DNA of 64,000 nucleotides. Origin: JABLTI01 sp035528035 (GTDB taxonomy: Archaea > Asgardarchaeota > Heimdallarchaeia > JABLTI01). This document shows, piece by piece, positions 16,948-25,797 of this stretch; position 1 is the first letter of the stretch; each line of letters begins with the position of its first letter. The notes below the pieces were generated by a model that worked only from the letters and a program-made list of their open reading frames with translations, was not told where the DNA came from and did not search any database. Location of the stretch: contig DATKZI010000025.1 in NCBI GenBank assembly GCA_035528035.1, positions 1 to 64,000 of the forward strand, read 5' to 3'. Made by a program: the position numbers and the translations under genes.

Positions 16948-17688
16948 ATGGATAATGTGGAAAAAGAAAAACGATTATTTATTTTAGGATTAATCACAGA
17001 GGCTAGATCGCATGTTCATCATAATAGAAAAGTAGATGCTCTAGAATGCTATGATAAAATTCTAGTTAAATATTCTAATGAGATATCAGCGTTATATGGA
17101 AAAGGAATGGTTCATTATCAATTTAGTGAGTTCCCATTAGCTCTCGAATATTTTGACCAAGTATTGAAAATCGATTCAAATGAAATTGATTCACTATATG
17201 CTAAAGGTTCAATTCTAAGCAGAGTAGGTCAATTAAATGAAGCAATTGATTTATTTGACAAAGTATCTGAAATTAATCCCAAAATGGATCTTGCCTTGAT
17301 AGCAAAAGGATACATTTTACTTGATTTAGATAAGAATGAAGAAGCTTTAGATTGTTTCACTAAAGCAGAAAAATTGGACGGAAAGATGGAATTACTTGCA
17401 GGAAAAGGTCATGCGTTTAGAAAGTTAAACAAACAAAATGAAGCTAAGAACTATTATACTATGGCTCTAAAACATGACCCTTATGATCCAGAGGCACTAA
17501 TGGGTTTAGGATTATTATCCTTTGAAGAAAAGAAACTAAAGGAAGCTCAAGGTTATCTTTACAAAAGTGTTGTTCAAGATGAAGAAAATCTAGAAGCATG
17601 GAAGGTACTCTATGAGATTTTTAAGGTGACAAACCAGAACGATAAAGAACAAATAGCTAAAAATAAAATTGCTGAACTTGAAAAGTAA
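16948..17688 (+). CDS. TPR-repeat protein
   Basis: A 246-residue protein consisting almost wholly of tetratricopeptide repeats: about six units, each with the A-L-x-Y-x-x-x-L or G-x-x-x-x-x-x-x-Y-x-E-A pattern. Examples are DALECYDKILVKYSNEISALYGKG, LALEYFDQVLKIDSNEIDSLYAKG and EAIDLFDKVSEINPKMDLALIAKG. The predicted solenoid would serve as a scaffold; no enzyme domain is present. It is preceded by the wHTH gene on the same strand and followed by UMP kinase. A functional link to either is not shown. Confidence 0.82.
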   Translation: MDNVEKEKRLFILGLITEARSHVHHNRKVDALECYDKILVKYSNEISALYGKGMVHYQFSEFPLALEYFDQVLKIDSNEIDSLYAKGSILSRVGQLNEAIDLFDKVSEINPKMDLALIAKGYILLDLDKNEEALDCFTKAEKLDGKMELLAGKGHAFRKLNKQNEAKNYYTMALKHDPYDPEALMGLGLLSFEEKKLKEAQGYLYKSVVQDEENLEAWKVLYEIFKVTNQNDKEQIAKNKIAELEK

Positions 17689-17815
17689 CAGCAAACGGGA
17701 TGAATTTATTGAAAAATAAACATCCTTTACTCTATTTTCAACAAGTACAAAAAACTTATTTCCTACCAAAATAAAAACAAATTGGAAAATAATTTTCCAA
17801 GGAAAAAAGATAATT

Positions 17816-18505
17816 ATGTATGTAGTAAAAATTGGCGGCTCATTGCTATTCAATGAGAAGGAACAAATTAAACAAAATTTAATTTCTAATTATGCTAAAA
17901 CGATCAAAAATATATTTTCACAAAAGAAAGAAAAATGTGCTATAGTAATTGGTGGAGGTAAATTAGCTAGAAAGTATGTTGCTTCAACTCGAGCGTTTGG
18001 TTCATCTGAATCCTATAATGATATTATAGGAATTGAAGCAGCAAAGTTGAATGCTAGATTATTTATTAGTGCTTTAGGAGATATTGCTTTTCCTAATCCC
18101 CCTGATAATTTTCAAGATTTTCTAGCATTGTATAACAAGACTGAAAAAATAATAGTCTGTGGAGGCTTTCAACCAGGCCAATCTACCAACGCTGTTGCAG
18201 CACTTATAGCTGAATCAACCGCTGCGAGGAAAATAATAAACATGACAGATGTTGATGGTGTTTATTCAGAAGATCCAGATAAGAATCCTCAAGCGAAATT
18301 ACTGTCAGAAATTAAAATAAAAGATTTCTTTGAGTTAATAGCTTCAAAAACCACACAAGCAGGATATTATCCCTTGTTTGATCTCACGGCATTACAGATT
18401 ATTCAACGTTCAAAAATTCCCCTTAATTTCATTAATGGTAATGAACCGAATAATCTTGTCAAAGCATTAAGTAATGAAGCAATAGGAACCATGATAATAT
18501 ACTAA
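17816..18505 (+). CDS. pyrH: UMP kinase (archaeal PyrH, amino acid kinase family)
   Basis: A 229-residue archaeal-type uridylate kinase, slightly shorter than bacterial PyrH. The ATP-binding motifs are KIGGSL at 5-10, VIGGGK at about 44-49 and TDVDGVYSEDP at about 144-154. It phosphorylates UMP to UDP in pyrimidine synthesis and salvage. The amino acid kinase fold also covers carbamate and aspartate kinases, but this length and the FGSSESYNDIIGIEAAKLNA region fit UMP kinase best. It connects with the pyrK-pyrD pair 8 kb away through pyrimidine synthesis, not through an operon. Confidence 0.9.
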   Translation: MYVVKIGGSLLFNEKEQIKQNLISNYAKTIKNIFSQKKEKCAIVIGGGKLARKYVASTRAFGSSESYNDIIGIEAAKLNARLFISALGDIAFPNPPDNFQDFLALYNKTEKIIVCGGFQPGQSTNAVAALIAESTAARKIINMTDVDGVYSEDPDKNPQAKLLSEIKIKDFFELIASKTTQAGYYPLFDLTALQIIQRSKIPLNFINGNEPNNLVKALSNEAIGTMIIY

Positions 18506-18581
18506 CACATCTACACCAATCCTTCAATCACTACATCATTTTCTTTTTCCTTGGAGAAAAGTATTGAAGGAAGTAAAAACT

Positions 18582-20207
18582 ATGAATCTTGTTCCAGAAG
18601 AAGAAAAAGGTGAAAAATCGTTAGAAACAAATGATGATGTTATTGAAAGGAATGAAGAAAAAGAACTTGATATTGAAGAAAAACTACCTGAAACTGTTGT
18701 CAAAGAAGAAATAATAAAAGAGGCTGAATCTGAAGAAGAAAAAGATGATGAATTTGATGAAGATTCAGAGGATGATTTGCCTTATAAGTTTGATAAAGAA
18801 GAATATATTTACAGCAAGTTGATCAAGAAAAGAAATCATGTTTTTTCCTGTATTGCAAATGTCTTGAAAAAATATAACCGAAAACAAGTACTAGATGCGT
18901 TTATTCCTGAAAGGGAAAAAATTGCTATGAAACTAGCAACAATACTAATGACTAAGGATGGTTTATCCGCGAGTGATTTCAGTAACGTTTCGATAGCTGC
19001 GCCTTCATCAGAAAGCGAATCAATAAATGAGATAATAAATTTATCAGCTATTAACTTCTTAATCAATCAAGTTTATTCTCTTTCAGTTCAAGATGCTGGA
19101 GAAATGGAATTTTCAAGAGAAGCTAAAACTCATTTAATGGAATTAGCTTTAGATTGGGCTAAATTGCGTGATCAAGCGTTTATGTTTTCTAATGGTATGA
19201 TAAAGTTAGAATATGAACTTCATGATGAGCTCTTTTTTATTGAAACCGAACTCTATCATGAAACAGAGAAGAAATTAAAGAGTATAGGTGTGGAACAAAA
19301 AACCGGTACAAGTGTAAAATTAAAAGAAATGCGTGATCAACGTCGTAAAATGTCAGATAGAACAATCTATGAGCTTATTGATCTTGTAAAAGCTTGGCAT
19401 AGTGAAATTGCCTATCTTAGAAGAATAACTGAGTTTTATGCCTCCATGAGACAATTGAGTGAAGAAGAGATTGAAGCGTTATCAATTCTCTTTGAGAATT
19501 TTGGTTCGTTAATGTCTTTAACTGATCTTAGAAAACCATTCAAAGAATTACCAATAGCTGTGATCGAATCACTTCGACAAAAAAGTACTGCCCTAACCCC
19601 CTTAGATGAAATGAGATTATTGATTTATGAGACAATTTTGAAATTTTCCTTAGGAAAAGATGACATACCTTACTTTTTATGTAGAAAGGTAACCAAGAAA
19701 AATGAAGAATTTCTTGAGATTCCTATAATTTCATTATTATTATTTTCAAGATTTTGCAATTCATATAGTGAAACAACTAGAAGTAAGAAAGCCCATGATC
19801 TTGAACTAATAGTCTCAGAAATAGCTGATCTTAGTGGCTGGGAAGTCGTAGATCAAAATGTAGAAATAATTAGTGAAGGTGACACTGTCACTGAAATTGA
19901 TTTAATAATACGTAGAAACAAAGTAATAATCATAATCGAAGTAAAGGATTTAGCACTTTGGAGAGGGTGGTATTTCGATCGAGAGAGCTTAACGAAACGT
20001 TATGAGATATTTGCAACAGCTGTAAAGAAACTACGAGAGCGAAGAATTTTGATAAAAAATAATTCTGCTCAATTACTTATTGTTACTGCATTAACAGAAC
20101 GATGGAAAAGAGTTGATGGAGTTCCTATTGTTCCTTTGAAATCTTTTCATAAATATCTCAAGAAACTAAAACGTTTAGAAAGCAAAAGAGGAAAACCAAG
20201 AAGATAA
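18582..20207 (+). CDS. Putative PD-(D/E)XK nuclease-fold protein with acidic N-terminus
   Basis: A 541-residue protein whose first ~70 residues are strongly acidic and low-complexity. The middle (about 75-400) is helical and unrecognised. The C-terminal ~125 residues look like a PD-(D/E)XK nuclease domain: a strand with GWEVVDQN, then EIDLIIR with Asp at about 440, and IIIIEVKD with Glu at about 453 and Lys at about 455. That is the canonical D-(x)n-E-x-K core seen in restriction-endonuclease-like folds. No methylase or helicase neighbour is present, so it is not a normal restriction system. I use the ATG at 18582, preceded by an AAGGAAG-type site, rather than the TTG at 18564. Confidence 0.7.
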   Translation: MNLVPEEEKGEKSLETNDDVIERNEEKELDIEEKLPETVVKEEIIKEAESEEEKDDEFDEDSEDDLPYKFDKEEYIYSKLIKKRNHVFSCIANVLKKYNRKQVLDAFIPEREKIAMKLATILMTKDGLSASDFSNVSIAAPSSESESINEIINLSAINFLINQVYSLSVQDAGEMEFSREAKTHLMELALDWAKLRDQAFMFSNGMIKLEYELHDELFFIETELYHETEKKLKSIGVEQKTGTSVKLKEMRDQRRKMSDRTIYELIDLVKAWHSEIAYLRRITEFYASMRQLSEEEIEALSILFENFGSLMSLTDLRKPFKELPIAVIESLRQKSTALTPLDEMRLLIYETILKFSLGKDDIPYFLCRKVTKKNEEFLEIPIISLLLFSRFCNSYSETTRSKKAHDLELIVSEIADLSGWEVVDQNVEIISEGDTVTEIDLIIRRNKVIIIIEVKDLALWRGWYFDRESLTKRYEIFATAVKKLRERRILIKNNSAQLLIVTALTERWKRVDGVPIVPLKSFHKYLKKLKRLESKRGKPRR

Positions 20208-20228
20208 TTCATCTTCTTTCCCTTTTTT

Positions 20229-20990
20229 TTAGTCTGAAATAGTTGATTTTTTCTCATCTCTAATTTGTTGTTTTACAACTTTCATATCTATAATACTATT
20301 TTCATCTTGATCAGGGAATGGTTCCATATGATCAAATCTTCTTAACAAATCGAAGAACATGATTATCTCAAAAATTGCTGCAACAAAGGCTAATGTTTGT
20401 ACAATAGCAATGACTGGTGTAGACATATCAAGAAAGGCATGATTTGTTAGATTGAGGATATTTACTATAGGGTATGTTATAGCAAAAAAACCAAAAAGAT
20501 ATGGTATAAAACCTTGTCCGAGACCAATATTAGTTTTTTTCTTCAATTGTCTCCAAAAGATGTTGAAAAATATAAAGGTAAAAATGTATAAGAGGGAAGC
20601 AGATAAATTGAAGAATTCTGATAAGAAAGCAACATAGTTCGGGTCTAAATTACCAAATAAAATAGTGAATTGATAAAAAATAAAAGCGATTTTGATTCCA
20701 CATTCAATAAATAATAAAATAGCTGATATAATGCCTAATTTAGAATATTTGAAATAATAAATACCGAGCATCATAATTCCTGCTGCTAATATCCCAATAA
20801 AAGAAGTGAAAATGCTATTAGTAATAATACTTTCAATAGGTAAAAAGACTGCTGGAAAATCTGTACTAAAGGCTGTTTTGAAGATAATGAATCGAACCAA
20901 AGCATAGGCCATGTCAATAACAAGTATAGCAATTAATAATTTTGCCCCTAGCTTTGCAGTGTTCTTTGCGTATCTATAACTAACACCCAT
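20229..20990 (-). CDS. Multi-pass membrane protein, function unknown
   Basis: A 253-residue integral membrane protein with about six hydrophobic helices (for example LLIAILVIDMAYALV, FIGILAAGIMMLGIYYF, LLYIFTFIFFNIF and IPYLFGFFAITYPIVNIL). The C-terminal ~45 residues are cytoplasmic and charged (FPDQDENSI, then KQQIRDEKKS). No transporter signature or catalytic motif is visible, and I cannot name the family. It is convergent with the nuclease-like gene, 21 nt apart, and divergent from the grpE-dnaK operon. Its start is an ATG at 20988-20990. Confidence 0.65.
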   Translation of the reverse strand: MGVSYRYAKNTAKLGAKLLIAILVIDMAYALVRFIIFKTAFSTDFPAVFLPIESIITNSIFTSFIGILAAGIMMLGIYYFKYSKLGIISAILLFIECGIKIAFIFYQFTILFGNLDPNYVAFLSEFFNLSASLLYIFTFIFFNIFWRQLKKKTNIGLGQGFIPYLFGFFAITYPIVNILNLTNHAFLDMSTPVIAIVQTLAFVAAIFEIIMFFDLLRRFDHMEPFPDQDENSIIDMKVVKQQIRDEKKSTISD

Positions 20991-21115
20991 ATTTTATCAC
21001 CACTTCTTTAATTGCTTACTATAATCTAATAAATAGTAAATAGAAAATATTCTTTCTATTAAAATGATTTGCTAATTATCGTTGATTAAATAAAATTAAA
21101 ATAATAAAAAGGATT

Positions 21116-21184
21116 AATTACTCACATAATTTATAATTACTCACATAAATAGATATATTTAAAACAGTTGTTTTACCAAAACAA
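21116..21184 (+). promoter_or_regulatory. grpE-dnaK promoter with direct-repeat and palindromic operator candidates
   Basis: AATTACTCACATAA occurs twice, at 21116-21129 and 21135-21148, exactly 19 bp apart. A TATA box TATATTTAAA follows at 21154-21163. Then comes the inverted repeat TTGTTTT-ACC-AAAACAA at 21168-21184, which would overlap the predicted transcription start near 21184. A repeat upstream of the TATA box suggests activator binding, and a palindrome at the start site suggests repression, plausible for heat-shock control. The rest of the 20991-21287 gap shows nothing else I can support. Confidence 0.55.
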
Positions 21185-21287
21185 TTATATCCAAAAAAAC
21201 ATTGGAAAAAACTCTCTGAAGGATAAATTAAAATAAGCTATATTTCAGCGAAATCATTGAATAGTCAAAATACAGGAGACATAATCA

Positions 21288-21983
21288 TTGAAGAAAAAAA
21301 GCAGTGACACTAATCAAAATGATGTACATGAAGTCGATGTATCCCTTGATGATAACCTAACTGATGAAGAAACAAAAGAAACAACTAGTGAATCAGAGAC
21401 TTTAATAGGACTTTTAAAGAATATAAAACAAGAAAAAACTGATGTTAATTTGAACAAGGTAATACAATTGAGCGAATCTTTGATTAGCGATTTGGATAAA
21501 GCGCAAAAAGAAAGAAATGACTATTTAGCGATTTTACAAAGATTCAAAGCTGATTTTGAGAACTATAAAAAGCGAGCTGAAAAAGAAGCTGATAATAATA
21601 TACGCTATTCTTCAGAAAGAATTCTATCAAAAATTTTTGAACCGATTGAAGACATTAATAGAGCGATTAATTTTGCTATAGAAAATACTCAAGCAGCTAT
21701 ACCCTTGGAAGGCATTGAAATAATCTATAATAAACTTACAAGAACCCTTGAAGATGAAGCTGTGGAGATAATTGCACCAAAACAAGGAGAAAAATTTGAT
21801 CCCAGATTTCATGAAGCTGTAATGGTTGATGAATCAGGTATATATGATTCAGAGGTTATCGTCCAGCTTTTTGAACAGGGTTATAAGATCAAAGGTAGAG
21901 TTTTTCGTGCTGCAAAGGTGATGGTTTCAATAAGAGCTGTTGAAAATCAATCAGTATCTGAAAATAATAATAATGATAATTAG
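21288..21983 (+). CDS. grpE: GrpE nucleotide exchange factor
   Basis: A 231-residue GrpE. The N-terminal ~85 residues are acidic and helical, with the coiled coil LIGLLKNIKQEK... onward. The conserved core starts at LQRFKADFENYKKRAEKE (about 84-101). The C-terminal beta-domain contains GEKFDPRFHEAVM (about 166-178) and VIVQLFEQGYKIKGRVFRAAKVMVS (about 190-214), the contact region for DnaK. It releases ADP from DnaK. The start is a TTG at 21288, with a CAGGAG about 8-10 nt upstream. It is 30 nt before dnaK. GrpE/DnaK in archaea is considered bacterial in origin; no dnaJ is in the window. Confidence 0.95.
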   Translation: MKKKSSDTNQNDVHEVDVSLDDNLTDEETKETTSESETLIGLLKNIKQEKTDVNLNKVIQLSESLISDLDKAQKERNDYLAILQRFKADFENYKKRAEKEADNNIRYSSERILSKIFEPIEDINRAINFAIENTQAAIPLEGIEIIYNKLTRTLEDEAVEIIAPKQGEKFDPRFHEAVMVDESGIYDSEVIVQLFEQGYKIKGRVFRAAKVMVSIRAVENQSVSENNNNDN

Positions 21984-22013
21984 TTAAAAATAAATAAAAT
22001 AAGGTGAAAAAAA

Positions 22014-23897
22014 ATGGTTAAAGTTGTTGGAATTGATTTAGGAACAACTAATTCAGCGATTGCATATATGGAAGGTGGAAATCCTACCATTATTCCAAAT
22101 GCAGAGGGCGGAAGAATTACTCCTTCTGTGGTTACAATTACAGAGGATGGAGAACAAATAGTTGGTGAAATAGCAAAGAGACAAGCAGTTTCTAAACCTG
22201 ATAGAACTATTCGTTCAATTAAAAGGAAAATGGGTTCTACTCATCGTGTAAAAATAAATAATAAAGATTTTACTCCACAAGAAATTTCTGCAATGATTTT
22301 ACGTAAATTGAAAAAAGACGCAGAAGATTATCTTGGTGAGGAAATAGTAGAAGCAGTAATTACTTGTCCAGCTTATTTTACAGATAGTCAAAGACAAGCT
22401 ACAAAAGACGCTGGAAAAATCGCTGGTTTAGAAGTTTTGCGAATAATTAATGAACCTACTGCTGCTTGTTTAGCTTATGGAGTAGGTAAGGAAAAGGAAG
22501 AAACAATTCTTGTTTTCGATTTAGGTGGTGGTACCTTTGATGTTTCAATCTTAGAGACTGGTGATAATTTGTTTGAGGTAAAAGCTACCAGCGGTAATAA
22601 CTATCTTGGTGGAGATGATTTTGATGATCGTATTATTGCCTGGGTAGTTGCTGAATTCAAGAAACATGAAGGCATTGATATTAAAACGAATGCATCTGCA
22701 TTACAACGAATTAGGGATGCATCAGAAAATGCAAAGATTGAATTATCAAACAAACAAAGAGCATTCGTAGATATACCTTACATTACTGTTAACAAAGATG
22801 GCCAGCCATTGAATATCAATTACGAAATCACTCGAACACAATTCCAAAGAATGACTGAAGATTTGGTTGAGAAATCAATAGGCCCAACTCGTCAAGCTCT
22901 TACTGATGCGAAAAAGAAACCTGCAGATATTGATAAGGTTTTGTTAGTTGGTGGAGCCACTCGTATGCCAGCAGTGAGAGATGCTATTGCTAATATTTTT
23001 GGTGAAACTAAAATCTACAAAGGAATTAATCCAGATGAATGTGTAGCAATCGGTGCAGCTGTGCAAGCAGGTGTTATAAAAGGCGATATTAAAGATGTTT
23101 TATTATTGGATGTCACTCCTTTAACATTAGGCATTGAAACACTAGGAGGAGTTTTCACTCCAATTGTGGATAGAAACACAACTATACCAACAAGTAAAAG
23201 TCAAGTTTTTTCAACAGCTAGTGATAATCAACCAAGTGTAGAAATACATGTTTTACAAGGTGAAAGAAAATTCGCTAAAGATAATGTAACCTTAGGTAAA
23301 TTCCAACTGGTAGGTATTCCACCAGCACAAAGAGGAATCCCACAAATCGAAGTTACATTTGACCTTGATGTAGATGGAATAGTCGCTGTAAAAGCTAAAG
23401 ATTTAGGCACAGGAAATGAACAAAAAGTTACTGTTAAGTCACCAAGTGGCGTCAAACCTCAAGATGTAGATAGAATGGTCCAAGATGCTGAACAATACGA
23501 AGAAGAAGATAAGAAGCGGTTAGAACAAGTACAATTGAAAAACGAATCTGATACTCTTATCTACACAGTAGACAAATTACTCAAAGAAAACAAAGATAAA
23601 TTCACTGAAAAGGATATTGCTCCTGTGAAGGAAAAACAAGAAGCCTTGAAAGAAGCAATAACTACTGATGATTATGATGAGATAAGTAAGAAGAAAAATG
23701 AACTATTAGAAGAGGTTCAAAAGATTACTACCAAACTCTATCAACAAACTGGTCAACAACCAGGTGGTGAACAATTTGATCCAAGCCAATTTACTCAAGG
23801 CGGTCCATCATTCACCCCTCCTGGAACACAGAAAAAGCCTGAAGAAGAGCATATTGTTGATGTCGACTACGAAGTTGAAGATGACGATAAGCAATAA
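22014..23897 (+). CDS. dnaK: Chaperone DnaK (Hsp70)
   Basis: A full-length 627-residue Hsp70. It carries the ATPase signatures IDLGTTNSA at 7-15, the VFDLGGGTFDVSIL motif near residue 168 and the LLVGGATRMPAVRDAI phosphate/adenosine stretch near 316. The substrate-binding domain begins around 385 (DVTPLTLGIETLGGVFTPI) and ends in an acidic tail (VDVDYEVEDDD) like bacterial and archaeal DnaK. It folds and protects nascent and stressed proteins with GrpE and DnaJ. A GGTG precedes the ATG. It is co-transcribed with grpE; the absence of a following dnaJ is unlike the common grpE-dnaK-dnaJ cluster. Confidence 0.98.
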   Translation: MVKVVGIDLGTTNSAIAYMEGGNPTIIPNAEGGRITPSVVTITEDGEQIVGEIAKRQAVSKPDRTIRSIKRKMGSTHRVKINNKDFTPQEISAMILRKLKKDAEDYLGEEIVEAVITCPAYFTDSQRQATKDAGKIAGLEVLRIINEPTAACLAYGVGKEKEETILVFDLGGGTFDVSILETGDNLFEVKATSGNNYLGGDDFDDRIIAWVVAEFKKHEGIDIKTNASALQRIRDASENAKIELSNKQRAFVDIPYITVNKDGQPLNINYEITRTQFQRMTEDLVEKSIGPTRQALTDAKKKPADIDKVLLVGGATRMPAVRDAIANIFGETKIYKGINPDECVAIGAAVQAGVIKGDIKDVLLLDVTPLTLGIETLGGVFTPIVDRNTTIPTSKSQVFSTASDNQPSVEIHVLQGERKFAKDNVTLGKFQLVGIPPAQRGIPQIEVTFDLDVDGIVAVKAKDLGTGNEQKVTVKSPSGVKPQDVDRMVQDAEQYEEEDKKRLEQVQLKNESDTLIYTVDKLLKENKDKFTEKDIAPVKEKQEALKEAITTDDYDEISKKKNELLEEVQKITTKLYQQTGQQPGGEQFDPSQFTQGGPSFTPPGTQKKPEEEHIVDVDYEVEDDDKQ

Positions 23898-23906
23898 AAT
23901 AAAAGT

Positions 23907-23933
23907 GAATTGTTAGAGAATAACTAACAATTC
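23907..23933. terminator. Perfect 10-bp stem-loop between convergent dnaK and CocE-type hydrolase genes
   Basis: GAATTGTTAG (23907-23916) pairs with CTAACAATTC (23924-23933) around a 7-nt loop, followed by T-rich sequence. The minus-strand stop codon lies inside its right arm. It could stop transcription from either side. Confidence 0.6.
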
Positions 23934-25737
23934 AAATCCTTTCTTTTCTTTTTATTATCTTACCTTTTTTGAAAACTATATAACTGATAGCTACAAAAAG
24001 CTCTATTGAAAAAATTTCTAACCAACTAATTGTGGAACCATTATTTGTAGGCGAAGTTGATGTTTGTTGGTAAACAGTACCATTCTCATTGATAGGTAAA
24101 TTCACATAAGAGGGATGACTTTGATCAAGATAAATAGTATTTTCAGCTACAAAAGTTTCATTGTCGGTAAAGATTGGTGCACCATTATTTGGATTTGCGC
24201 TAAAGCGAGGATAATTTGAACTGGAAATAGCAATTCTAAGTTGATGCCCAGGATTAAATATATAGGAAGTGCTCCATAAGTCAACATCTACTTCCACTAT
24301 CTCATCGGGAACCAGAAGTTCTGGAGAGGTAGAATTATTGCGATATTTAGCACGAACAATACCATCTTGAAGTAATATTGACCTTCCATCAGGATAAATA
24401 TCAGTAATTTTAACAGTGAAGTCAGTATCAGAGCAATTTGATGAAACCCATAGATGAGCAGACATTTTTCCGGTAACTTCCATATATTCAGCAAATGTTT
24501 CTGAAGTGAAAATCAGAACATCATTTCGAGATTCCAAGCTAGATTGATCTCGAGGACCATAGGGGAGAACTAAGTTACAACCACCAATTGTTGGAACGGG
24601 AGTATTAGGATCATACAAGAAGCTAAGTGAGTCATCTGTTATTATAGGGGTATTTGTTGTAATCGAACCATTACTATGCAAATAATAATTAGTATTCTCA
24701 ACAGGCACAGGCCAAGTATTTGTAGAACGCCAAAAGTTACCATATGCTCCATCATAAACAGGACCCATACAGTAATATTTTACAGCATTTGTATCATAGA
24801 GAGAACCAGTTCCATCTAAATAATAATCAAAGAAATCTGTAAGAAGAGCTGTGTGATAATCAGTAATAACATTTTCTGGAAAGGTTATTTCACCATGTGT
24901 TTGTTCATAATATGTACCATGTCCCCATGGACCTACTATTAGAAAAGATTTACCTCGAACTGAAGAATCACTCTCATATTGATATCCAAGGTATCCATCA
25001 ATTGTTCCTTGTGAAAAAACATCAAACCATCCTGCTTGGAATAAACCTGGTCGTGTTACTGTATCATATTTCCCTTCCATTGTTACATTTTCCCAGAGAT
25101 AACCGAAATTTTCATTTTCATAGATTATTGGTAACCAAAAAGTACTTCCAATACTTTCTAACCATCCAGTTACTAAAGCTTGTCTAAAAGCTCCTCCCAG
25201 AAACATTACATCATGATATAAATTGGGTGCAGCGATTTGGATGGCTTGTGCTACCAAACCAGATGGTTTAGCTAAATTCATGAAGTATTGATTTATTCCT
25301 AAAGCGGACATGCCATAGGTAGCAATTTTTCCATTACTCCAGGATTGTTCTAAAATCCATTTAATGGTATCGTATCCATCTGTAGAAGCATTCTGAAAGA
25401 TCATATCTATACCTTCAGAAGCAAATCTACCTCGTATGTCTTGTATAACTGTAATGCGTCCTTGCAAGGAAGTGAAAATACTAGCTAAGGCAGATGCACC
25501 ATCTTTACCATAAGGTGTTCGTACTAGAACAACTGATAGTGTACCTGATAAGTAAGAGTTGGGGATATAGATGTCTGTTGCAAGATGAATCCCATCTCTC
25601 ATGGGAATCATTACAGTAGTAACATCGTAATTAGGTGAAAAATCATTAACAAAAGTAAGATATTGAGCTTGAGCTCTGATAGGATAAAAAATGCCAAAGG
25701 AAAACAACAATGTAATTACTATGATTTTAAGCTTCAT
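23932..25737 (-). CDS. Exported CocE/NonD-family serine hydrolase (X-Pro dipeptidyl-peptidase-like), membrane-anchored
   Basis: A 601-residue hydrolase. The N-terminal signal sequence (KLKIIVITLLFSFGIFYPI, then A-Q-A-Q) suggests export. The alpha/beta-hydrolase domain follows, with the nucleophile S144 in YGMSALG and the histidine in GPWGHGTYYE. The C-terminal ~200 residues form the jelly-roll domain typical of CocE/X-Pro peptidases (NPGHQLRIAISSSNYPRF). A final hydrophobic helix (EIFSIELFVAISYIVF) and a basic tail KKGKIIKRKERI would anchor it to the membrane from outside. Known family members hydrolyse acyl esters or remove X-Pro dipeptides; the substrate here is unknown. It is transcribed alone. 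Confidence 0.85.
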   Translation of the reverse strand: MKLKIIVITLLFSFGIFYPIRAQAQYLTFVNDFSPNYDVTTVMIPMRDGIHLATDIYIPNSYLSGTLSVVLVRTPYGKDGASALASIFTSLQGRITVIQDIRGRFASEGIDMIFQNASTDGYDTIKWILEQSWSNGKIATYGMSALGINQYFMNLAKPSGLVAQAIQIAAPNLYHDVMFLGGAFRQALVTGWLESIGSTFWLPIIYENENFGYLWENVTMEGKYDTVTRPGLFQAGWFDVFSQGTIDGYLGYQYESDSSVRGKSFLIVGPWGHGTYYEQTHGEITFPENVITDYHTALLTDFFDYYLDGTGSLYDTNAVKYYCMGPVYDGAYGNFWRSTNTWPVPVENTNYYLHSNGSITTNTPIITDDSLSFLYDPNTPVPTIGGCNLVLPYGPRDQSSLESRNDVLIFTSETFAEYMEVTGKMSAHLWVSSNCSDTDFTVKITDIYPDGRSILLQDGIVRAKYRNNSTSPELLVPDEIVEVDVDLWSTSYIFNPGHQLRIAISSSNYPRFSANPNNGAPIFTDNETFVAENTIYLDQSHPSYVNLPINENGTVYQQTSTSPTNNGSTISWLEIFSIELFVAISYIVFKKGKIIKRKERI

Positions 25738-25797
25738 ATGTTATGACTATTTTTTTGTAATAAAAAACTAACCCATAATTTAGAAGACAAAATTCAA

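Noticed and set aside
18582..20207. Reading the PD-(D/E)XK protein as a restriction enzyme
   Set aside because: No methylase, specificity or helicase gene is nearby, and the rest of the protein does not resemble known restriction families.
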